A stretch of 64,000 nucleotides of DNA from Phanerodontia chrysosporium (taxonomy: Eukaryota; Basidiomycota; Agaricomycetes; Polyporales; Phanerochaetaceae): contig MJGA01000011.1 in assembly GCA_001910725.1 (NCBI GenBank), positions 434,001-498,000 on the forward strand. Reading direction: 5' to 3'. Below, piece by piece: positions 56,723 to 64,000 of this stretch (position 1 is its first letter; each line of letters opens with the position of its first letter). Position numbers and translations under genes: made by a program. The notes beneath the pieces are model-generated. The model was not told where the DNA came from and ran no database searches. It worked only from the letters and a program-made list of their open reading frames with translations.

Positions 56723-57783
56723 TTATGGCACGGCGAATTTCTGTAAGGAGAGTGGAGAGTGTGTGAGCCTGGATAGAAAGCATCACGGGCAAACAAAGGT
56801 CATTGGTACTCACAACCTTCTGCCAGGGGCCAAGGTAGCTGTGGTCCGCGTAGAACGCGTTGTAGTCACCAGTGACAGCAATAGCACCCCCGAAAGGCAT
56901 AATGGCGATATCGAGAGGGACCGCCGAAGCTATCACCCGGATGATCAGTGCTATTCGCAGATTAGAAGTGAATATGAGACCCACATGCGCCAGGATTGAC
57001 CCAGGCCGCTGGTGGAGGGCATATCAGTTAGCAGGTGACTACGCGGAGGCTACGACCCATTAGACACTCACGAACGAGGTATCTATGAGACTGGCCTGCG
57101 CTATCCTTGCCATCCTGGATCGTCCAGGTAGATCCCTCGTACTGCGCAGATTGTTAGCATTTGAAGCCACAGCGTGAACAGGACTGCAGGAACTCACATA
57201 AGAACCATCGATGGACCCGACGCTAGCCGGGTTGGGTCCCGCACCAGCTGGGCCAGGGAACACCGGCGCAATTACACCCCAGCTGTGCACGAAACGATGT
57301 CAGCAAATCCAGGGAAAGATGGATCTGGAGACAGAATGCCGACACATACTTGGAATTGCCAGGAGCCAAGGTGGTGCTCCACTGGTTCACAACAATGCCG
57401 ATGGCATTGCTGTCCGTGCCTGGGACCGGGCGTGCGTTGGCGGCACCCATGACGAACGTGCTGGAGCTTCCCGGCTGACCACAGGCGAAGACGTCCTGCA
57501 GGCCGTAGTGCCAGTTGTACGTCATCCAGCCGTATGCACTACAGATCGTGAGCGAGATGAGCATAATGGACAGCAACACTCACGTCGGCGGGCCGTTGCT
57601 GAAGAGGTCAGGGCTCAGGTACCCCAGCATGGTGTGGTCACTCCAGACCTCGATGTCCGAGAGGGGCACTTCGGCCTGAGTGCCGCAGATGCCGGAGCTC
57701 TGGCGGGAGGCAAGCGAGGGCACACTGGCCGCCATTGCGGAAGCAGCGCAGAGGGCGACGGTGAGGAGGCGAGTAGTGATCAT
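56723..57783 (-). CDS. Small secreted protein of unknown function
   Basis: ATG 57781-57783 starts a signal peptide (MITTRLLTVALCAASAMAAS, cleavage near VPSLASRQ). Exons follow at 57584-57783 and 57351-57538, a third ending near 57198 (upper edge 57282), a fourth ending at 57072, one ending at 56813, and a final 18-nt exon at 56723-56740 coding KFAVP and TAA. All joins tested keep frame (GPP-TA-YGWMTYNWHYGLQDVF, GNSNWGVIAPVFPGPAGAG, SIDGSY-YEGSTWTIQDGKDS, SYLGPWQKV-KFAVP). The mature protein is about 240 residues, rich in Gly, Ser, Trp and Tyr, with two Cys in the visible core (ICGTQ, FACGQ). I do not recognise a family; it is not GH12 or a hydrophobin. Possible extracellular enzyme or effector; no function assigned. 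Confidence 0.65.
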
Positions 57784-59518
57784 TGTGATTCCGTAGGACT
57801 TGGGAGAGCGTTGGAAGAGACTGCAGGCTGTAGAAGGGGCGGATGCTGCTGGTAAAGCCTGCCTTGCTGCCACCTTTTATAGTTGCGCACATCGCTAGAA
57901 GCTTGAAGCTACAGACGGCTCGGTGTTGTTGGCAGGACCGCGGGGGCATGTCGACCAGTGCGCGACGACAGCTCGAGGCCGACGCCAAGACTGCCATCGA
58001 CTGTGAACAGCGGTAAGACCATTAGGAGTAGGTCTTGGCTCCTCGCCATGGGGTCCGCTGCTACGTCGGAGTGATGGATCACTTCTGTTATCGGAGACAA
58101 TCAAGTGTATGTTATGCGCAATAGCAATTCCGGTTCGTACCTCGTTTAATGCTTTCTAGCGCATGCATGTCTGCCTGGAATGGCTCTTGAATAGTCAATG
58201 TACGTGTCGCCGCAAAGGAGCGATGCATATCAATCTCCGTCGGGAGCTGTGGGCTCAACAGTCAGTGCAGTAATGCAGATCCCGTGACATGCATACCTCA
58301 ATACACATGACAATGGTTCGCCATCTGCTGCACACACGTTCTCTCCAACAGATAAGAAAGACGGGCGCCGATGCAATCCAGACCGTGCTCTGCTGTGCAG
58401 TTTGTGCTGCACGTCAATTATTCTGTTTGTTCACCTCTTCGGAAGAATCACTGGCTCAGCCACGTAGCTTGTGTTGGCCAGTGGAATGAAGTTGATGTTG
58501 ACGACTCGAACACAAGCTGTTCCGTGTCATCGTGATCAGGCTCTGCTCGTGGATACGGGCAGTGCTATGAAGGTGCACGAGAAACGCCGCAAGGCCTGGG
58601 ACTCGGAGCAGCGGGCGCTTTGGTGTGCTGTATAGTCCCGAAGCGGTGCGCACACTGTATGTGTACAATGTCGCGTACCGACGCGCGTGACGGTGCAGAG
58701 GGGCCAGGCATGTCCGGATGGAAAGCCACAGCAGTATTTTGACGTGCAACCGCCGTCGGCGATCGTTCGCGCGGCGGGCCGGAGCGCGCAAAACACCATT
58801 CATGAGAGGACGTTCTGGCAAGCACCGGCCATGACCAGCGTTGCAGCTGGGCGACGCGGAATGTTCCACGTCTTTATCGGTTGCGAGCATGGATGTCCTC
58901 GCGGAGCTGCTGTCAACCTAGAGCTTGCTTCGCTGAGCGGGAGGCACTTCCGACAGCTATCGGCACTACGCAGTTCTGCCAAGACAAACTTCACTTGTAA
59001 GCCAGCGAACCATGTCTGGAATGAATAAAGGCTTACGCGGCGCTTGAAAATGTCGTGGAGTATCGGGACACGGAGTGCTGAGCTGGCCATTCGAAGCACC
59101 TGACATCCTGCTTCACGGAGACATTGAGATTATTGGCCTGTGCTTTCGGTTCAAAAATCACAACACGTACAAGGGCCAGTCAAACCTCCTCTACCTATCT
59201 TCGTACGATCGCGGCAACAACAAGGATTACTCCCCGCTAAGCACCATGAGCGCAAGCGCCAGAACATCAACGATCAGACCTTCGCGTGGTCGGTCCCGCC
59301 ACTCCTGTGCACATGAGACCGGGGCTACATCTAGTCTTAACCGAATTGAAGCCGCCTGTGAGGAGGGTAGCGTTCGTCCAAATGTAGCAGTTCGGAACAG
59401 CGCCGGCTGTCGTAAATCAAAACAATTCAGGCGGACATTGAACGTGACCAGCTGCCAAAAGTAGCATGTCGTCGTGTGCAATGCTTGCCAATACTCTAAA
59501 TCTATGTCACATAATGCT
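57784..59518. other. Gene-poor stretch
   Basis: About 1.7 kb upstream of the secreted-protein gene. Several short open frames exist on both strands but none shows a domain, signal peptide or exon pattern. A TATA-like TTTTATAG near 57876 could serve the minus-strand secreted gene. Confidence 0.4.
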
Positions 59519-59662
59519 TTCAGCCGAGTCTCGCGAGTTATTCGTATGCCAATGGGCGGAGGGAAGACAGCATTATTTGCTGCCCCTCTCATGCTTGTGT
59601 TTGATAGTGTGAAGGTGAGAGCTGCTATTTGTGCTGCACATGCCTACAATGTCGCTCATTAG
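59519..59662 (+). pseudogene. P-loop ATPase/helicase fragment (relic)
   Basis: The frame reads VSRVIRMPMGGGKTALFAAP, with a Walker A core (GGGKT) in a context (R-x-P-x-GGGK-[ST]-x-L) like RecQ-type helicases scattered in agaricomycete genomes. A stop follows at 59660-59662 and no other helicase motif is visible nearby. Confidence 0.35.
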
Positions 59663-60407
59663 GGCAATATATCCAGGCTACACAGCAGAACAAGCGTACC
59701 AGTGTCTGCAGTTGGTGCTTTCAAACAACCATTATCTTGCCTTCAAGGTTTCCGTGTGTCGGGTTTGCGTGCCCATTAATGATATGCCAGAATACCGGGG
59801 CCTTGGTCTCGAGAACATCCTGCAGGTGCGCAAAACTGAATAAATTCAGATGCTCCCAGGTGACCAAAGCCTCTGGCCGCGCCTTTGCTGGCTTCCGCTT
59901 CTTCCTTGTGCGCGCCGTGCCTTGCGCCACAATCTCAATGGCCCCAGTTCCCGCAGTCCTTTCCCCTTCCATCTCTATCTGCGCCTCCGTGTCACAGTTT
60001 TTCGTCTTAACCCTTAGGGTTAGGGGCAGCAGGTGACAGAAGCGATTACTCCGAACTGTGACATGCAGAAGCGCTGGAGTGACAGCCCTAGGCTCGGGGC
60101 TGGTCACGTGATACGGCGGTCACGTGATGCGCACACGTGCGGTATCCCAGGGTCACATGGTCGAAGGTCTAGAAGCAGGCAAGGGTCTGGAAGCGCCGAG
60201 ACACTCCGGAATGGACTAGAAAGCCCTGGAGGTCTCTGGACAGGTCCGGACAGTGCTGGAACGTTCTGGAGGTTTCTGGGACATCGTAGGAACATTTAGG
60301 AACGTGTAGGAGAATGTAGGAATGCCTGTAGGGCACTAGCCAATAGCGTAGTAGGTATTAGATAGCTAGGACCCTGAACACCGGTCCCTGGGGACCTGGT
60401 GCACATG

Positions 60408-60415
60408 TATATAAA
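60408..60415 (+). promoter_or_regulatory. TATA box of the gypsy element
   Basis: TATATAAA is followed within about 30-50 bp by a pyrimidine-rich stretch (CTTCAATCTCATCGCATCTC), a usual fungal initiation context. This marks the U3/R part of the LTR. Confidence 0.6.
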
Positions 60416-60895
60416 CCCTGAGGGCTGGGGGTGCCTCCCCAGCTTCAATCTCATCGCATCTCACCTCTCTAGCCTCTATACCTCGTCTTCAAGCCTGGCT
60501 ACACCCTTTGTAGTCCAAGTAAACCTTTGCCAGTGAGTATTGCTGGTTGGTTTGGTGTATAGGCGCTAGGGCAGCGCATTTTTGTGATAGAAGATTGAAG
60601 CTAGCCAACCTACTCCACCTTTGGTGGCCTAGGTTATTGCTTTGGGTTCTGGGGGCTTGTTTGAACAAGTGCTTTTGCGCTTTGTTCAGTTTTCTGCCGA
60701 TCCACAGGCGTAAGTGGGCACTATAGTACCTTTTTAGGTACAGACAGGGGAACGTGGTGTAACCCACCTCAGAGGGCTTTGCCTGCGGACGAGTAACCCC
60801 TGTTGTAGTGCTGGACTAAGGGTGTAATACCCTGTCCAACCAGTTTTAGCTGCGTGGCGTGGAAACCCGCAGTAATACCCCTTTCTCTTCGTTGA

Positions 60896-61711
60896 GGGGT
60901 GGCTGGCAGGAAAGCCTTGCGCTTTGCCTGTGTGGAGAAGTTTTCTGGCTTGTGTACACAGGCTGACCCGTGTTTACTAGTGCCTAAAGCTGCTAGGAAC
61001 CGTTTTGTCCTTGCTAAGGACGAGAGCTCTGGCAAACCCTTGCTTGAGCGCATCAAGATCTCGAACCTTCACCGCTTCAAAGACGTTGGGAAGCCGCGCC
61101 CTGCGTACAAACCTCGCACTACACCCTACACCCCTGTCCCTGGTCGTCGTGAAAGGCTTGCTCGTGAAGCAGACTTGAACGACTTCAAGCACCAGCTTCA
61201 GCTCGAAGACTATCGCAACGAACAGCGCAAGCGCCGCCTACTCGATCGCATCGCGAACTCCCCTCCCCCTCTACCCCTCATCGAACGTATTGAACCTCCC
61301 CCTACTCCCCCTATCGAAGTCAAACCCATTCCCAAAGACCTTCGCTTTCACACCAACACTCAGGTCCATCAGCTGCGCGACTACGGACGAAAGTTCAACG
61401 GCGCCCTTAACCACTTGGGTCCGTTCTTTCAGAAGCTAGACGAGCAGCGTTTTCGAGTTGGGTTGACTGAACACGAGCTCTACACCTTGGGCTTGTTCAA
61501 GGAGAGGTTCGACAACATTCGCAAACACCTTCAGACCATCGTCGAGACGAAGGAGTACACCACGAGGGAGTGGAAGAAGATTTCGAGGGATTTGAAGAAG
61601 GCAGGCGCACATAGCTTCGCTGAGCTTAAGCCACGCTTCGCTGAGCATTGCAGGGAGCTGATTCAGGAGTTGGGTGAAGATTGGTTGTTTTTGGAGAAGA
61701 ACCTCGATTAG
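60896..61711 (+). CDS. Extra ORF upstream of gag, without any methionine
   Basis: The frame is open from just after a TGA at 60893-60895 to TAG at 61709-61711, about 271 codons, and contains no ATG at all. The protein-like part is charged and helical: RFKDVGKPRPAYKPRTTPYT, LNDFKHQLQLEDYRNEQRKR, a Pro-rich hinge (PPPLPLIERIEPPPTPPIEV), LRFHTNTQVHQLRDYGRKFN, then ERFDNIRKHLQTIVETKEYT and a final LIQELGEDWLFLEKNLD. Composition and codon use look genuinely coding. It lies 29 nt before gag. Expression would need a spliced upstream exon with the ATG (a donor-like GTGAGT sits near 60532), a non-AUG start, or fusion. I do not recognise the family. It may be a nucleic-acid-binding or Gag-accessory protein. 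Confidence 0.55.
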   Translation, partial: GVAGRKALRFACVEKFSGLCTQADPCLLVPKAARNRFVLAKDESSGKPLLERIKISNLHRFKDVGKPRPAYKPRTTPYTPVPGRRERLAREADLNDFKHQLQLEDYRNEQRKRRLLDRIANSPPPLPLIERIEPPPTPPIEVKPIPKDLRFHTNTQVHQLRDYGRKFNGALNHLGPFFQKLDEQRFRVGLTEHELYTLGLFKERFDNIRKHLQTIVETKEYTTREWKKISRDLKKAGAHSFAELKPRFAEHCRELIQELGEDWLFLEKNLD

Positions 61712-61740
61712 TTTTTGTATCTGCGCATTTTTGAATCAAG

Positions 61741-63321
61741 ATGTCGCTCAATTCAAATCCTGTTGACTTTGGTTTGCGTTCTGCTGCGAGTTCAAGTGGT
61801 ATGGACCCTTGGGGAGCGTTAGAACTCGGCTCTATGGCTGAGGGAGGCCCTACCCCAGTTTTGGCCGCTGCGCCGCTTTCGACCTCTTACGAAGAGTACA
61901 GCCAGTCATGGGTACAAGCCGCTCAGGAAGGACTGACTCCTGGCGACTTCAAGGCCCTCGTTGACAGCCTGGGTAACTGGGTAAAGGCTGAGATAGCTCA
62001 AGTAAGGTCGGAAATGGGTTCAGAAGTCCTTCGCTTGAAGGAAGCCCTTCGCAAACGCAAAACTGAGGCCAAGACACTTCAGGAGCAGATAGACACTCTT
62101 GAGCAGACTAGACAGCACTTGTCTGCGCAGATAGCAGAGGCTCAGAACCAAAATCGCGTTTTGCAGAACGCTATGCAGGTGCTGAAGCAGGAGAACGAGA
62201 GCTTGAAAGTGTTGGTTCAGCAAGGCACTAGTGGAGGCAACGTTGGGTTGTCTCAGTCTTTGTTCCCTACCATGAAGGAGCCTGACACCTTTAATGGTGA
62301 TAAGGCTAGTAAGCTGGATGACTGGCTCGAGTCGATGGCACTCTGGTTGCGCCACCGTGGCGTAATGGACGACGAAAAGAAGATAGAGACGGCGATGACT
62401 TACCTGCGAGGTTCAGCAAAGAAGGTCATGCAAGAGTACTTCGACAAGGTGGCAGACTCAAAGCCCCTTGGTACTTGGACCAACTTTGTGAACGAACTCC
62501 AGAAAGGATTCCAACAGACCGACAAGAAGGACAGGGCAAGGGCAGAGTTTGAGCAGCTTGTCAGCAAGAAAGGAACGAACGAGAAGACTTTCAATGAGTT
62601 TGCTGCTCGTTTCCGTTCGCTGGCTCGCCAAACTGGCTTCTCCAACGAGGAACTGTTGGTCAAAGCCTATGCCCATACCCCTCGTGCCGCCGCCGATGTA
62701 CTGGCAGCCCGTGGTCGTGCTCAGTGGGCTACGACCTGGGATGGTTGGTTGAAGGATGTTCAGGAGATTCTGCAGGATCAACGTCTCTTGACGGGCACCG
62801 TACTCTCTGGACAGCCTCAGTCGTCGAAAGACCCTGACGCTATGGATGTCGACGCCTTGAAGAAGGGCTCAGCCCAGGGTAAAGGCAAGACAGCCAAAGT
62901 TCAGAAGGTTGCCATGTCGTTCGAGGAGGCGAAGAAGAAAGGCTGCTGCGCTCAGTGTGGAGGCAAAGGCCACATCGCCAAGGAGTGTCCATCGAAGAAG
63001 AACAACTCAGGTTCTTCGACGTCGTCGAGTAAAACCACCAATGCACCGGTGGCCAGTTCGTCAAAGGCTTCGCCTTCAAAGGGAAAGGAGAAGGATAAGG
63101 GCTCTCGCCACACGAAGAACAGCGTGCGCGAGGTGTACGCCAGTGACTCGGAGAGATTCCAGGAGGTAGCCTCTGACGAGGAATCGAGCTCAGATAGCTC
63201 AGAAGAAGAAGATACCCCCAAGACCAAGCACAAGAAGAAGTCGTCTTCGAAGGAGAAGGCGCAGAAGATTAACCGCGTGGTATTCTCAGACGATGAGGAT
63301 TTTCTGCAGGGACCGATGTAG
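61741..63321 (+). CDS. Gypsy Gag protein
   Basis: 526 residues. Residues about 75-165 form a coiled coil (LRLKEALRKRKTEAKTLQEQ and IDTLEQTRQHLSAQIAEAQN), then a capsid-like Gag domain (PDTFNGDKASKLDDWLESMA, AMTYLRGSAKKVMQEYFDKV, WTNFVNELQKGFQQTDKKDR, KTFNEFAARFRSLARQTGFS). A CCHC zinc knuckle CAQCGGKGHIAKEC follows near residue 402, and then an acidic/Ser/Lys-rich tail (ASDEESSSDSSEEEDTPK). It assembles the particle and packages RNA. The stop TAG is at 63319-63321; pol overlaps in the -1 frame. Confidence 0.9.
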   Translation: MSLNSNPVDFGLRSAASSSGMDPWGALELGSMAEGGPTPVLAAAPLSTSYEEYSQSWVQAAQEGLTPGDFKALVDSLGNWVKAEIAQVRSEMGSEVLRLKEALRKRKTEAKTLQEQIDTLEQTRQHLSAQIAEAQNQNRVLQNAMQVLKQENESLKVLVQQGTSGGNVGLSQSLFPTMKEPDTFNGDKASKLDDWLESMALWLRHRGVMDDEKKIETAMTYLRGSAKKVMQEYFDKVADSKPLGTWTNFVNELQKGFQQTDKKDRARAEFEQLVSKKGTNEKTFNEFAARFRSLARQTGFSNEELLVKAYAHTPRAAADVLAARGRAQWATTWDGWLKDVQEILQDQRLLTGTVLSGQPQSSKDPDAMDVDALKKGSAQGKGKTAKVQKVAMSFEEAKKKGCCAQCGGKGHIAKECPSKKNNSGSSTSSSKTTNAPVASSSKASPSKGKEKDKGSRHTKNSVREVYASDSERFQEVASDEESSSDSSEEEDTPKTKHKKKSSSKEKAQKINRVVFSDDEDFLQGPM

Positions 63322-64000
63322 AGTCTGCGACATCTGGTCCGTTTTTAGATTTCCTTTACCCTCCCGACTCAGTAGAATGTATTAGATCAGTTTTGGAATC
63401 GAGAAAAGTCTCTAGTTTACCCTCTAAATCGAGCTTTATCGTTCCAGTAACTTTGAGTCAGGGTAAGGAAATCAGAGTGCAGACTACCGCGCTGGTTGAT
63501 TCAGGGGCCTATGCTGTGTTCATTAGCCATCGCTTCGTCAAGAAGCATAAGCTGAAGACGAACCAGCTGGCCAGGGAGATACGCGTTTACAACGCAGATG
63601 GCTCCAGGAACAAGTGTGGCAGTATTGAGGAGTACGCTTGGCTCGACGTAGCCGTAGGGGACCATGTCTCCAGACAAGCATGCCTCATTACAGATCTGGG
63701 TGGAAAGGACATGTTCCTCGGCTTTAGCTACTTGAAGAAGCATAATCCCGAGATAGATTGGGATAAGGGCGAGTGGAAGTACTCCAGATGCCCAGATTCT
63801 TGTCGCTTTACCAGCCACAAGGCTCAAGTAGCGCAAGCAGAGCTCGAAGAACCTATGGATGAGGACTTCGAGGAGGAAGAAGAGGAGCCTTGGCTCCAGT
63901 GGGTCGACCCTTCCACCCCAGATGGCCGCGTTTTGGCATTAACTTGCCGGAAGATCGCAGCGATGTGCAGTATTCGTTCGCTGGAGGGAATCGAGGGCTG
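63306..64000 (+). CDS. Gypsy Pol polyprotein, protease region, cut by window edge
   Basis: The frame lies -1 relative to gag and overlaps its end (GTDVESATSGPFLDF spans the gag stop), so production by -1 ribosomal frameshifting is likely. TTTT-containing AGGATTTTCTG just upstream is a candidate slip site. It reads SVLESRKVSSLPSKSSFIVP, then the aspartic protease motif ALVDSGAYAVFISHRFVKKH (Asp codon 63498-63500), LGGKDMFLGFSYLKKHNPEI (flap and second conserved region) and an acidic linker (EEPMDEDFEEEEEEP). The reverse transcriptase would begin past 64000. Confidence 0.85.

Larger units (their letters stand above)
60057..64000 (+). mobile_element. Ty3/gypsy-type LTR retrotransposon, 5' part
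   Basis: The order is LTR-like promoter region (about 60057-60530, left edge uncertain), leader, an extra ORF (60896-61711), gag (61741-63321) and pol in the -1 frame with protease first. The element leaves the window before reverse transcriptase, so assignment to gypsy rather than another LTR class rests on the Gag style (coiled coil plus capsid plus CCHC) and the separate pol frame beginning with an aspartic protease. Transcription would start downstream of the TATA box at 60408. All coding parts visible are uninterrupted, suggesting a young copy. Confidence 0.8.

Noticed and set aside
59629..60107. Open frames on both strands before the gypsy element
   Set aside because: No homology or conserved motif; likely flanking DNA of the insertion.
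1..64000. CRISPR arrays, operons, rRNA genes
   Set aside because: No regularly spaced repeats or rRNA sequence seen, and the intron-rich eukaryotic gene structure makes CRISPR and bacterial operons inapplicable.

Overview
The window is nuclear DNA of a basidiomycete, most likely a wood-decaying agaricomycete. The evidence is many short (about 45-160 nt) GT-AG introns, a tandem pair of GH7 cellobiohydrolase-type genes (one with a CBM1 tail), a large expansion of FunK1 fungal-specific kinases, and intact Ty1/copia and Ty3/gypsy retrotransposons. The species assignment is inference.

Layout. 1-7269 (-): a large separase gene whose C-terminus runs off the left edge. 7558-8849 (-): an unrecognised five-exon gene. 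9496-13288 (+): two tandem GH7 genes, both decayed (frameshifts, probable start-codon loss in the first, replaced catalytic motif in the second). 13885-55875: an array of ten FunK1-type kinase genes or pseudogenes on both strands, labelled A to J, interrupted by a TPR protein gene (16468-18705), a glycine-zipper protein gene (35352-37130) and a complete copia element (44192-48876) with two 269-bp LTRs identical by eye and a 5-bp target duplication. 56142-57783 (-): a relic of the glycine-zipper gene and a small secreted protein gene. 60057-64000: the 5' part of a gypsy element with a promoter-bearing LTR, a methionine-free extra ORF, gag, and the protease end of pol, cut by the right edge.

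The most unusual structure is a divergent gene pair present three times: a FunK1 kinase on the minus strand facing a plus-strand gene that resembles the meiotic recombination factor Rec114. Copies lie at 25.4-28.6 kb, 31.4-34.2 kb and 49.0-53.0 kb. Only the third carries a near full-length Rec114-like gene. The first is cut off at a sharp junction at 28585 and the second is a relic, followed directly by a fragment of a GH7 gene. Copies one and three are almost identical across their shared promoter but diverge in the kinase bodies.

Four FunK1 genes look intact with normal catalytic motifs or close variants (D, G, H, I). One (C) is intact but has lost key catalytic residues and is a probable pseudokinase. 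Two carry a single frameshift (B, J) and three are clearly broken (A, E, F). Most FunK1 members share the same exon layout and a basic C-terminal motif RRSKR(L/I). Many single-base losses lie in short C or G runs, so some 'pseudogenes' may reflect sequencing error; this caveat is attached where relevant.
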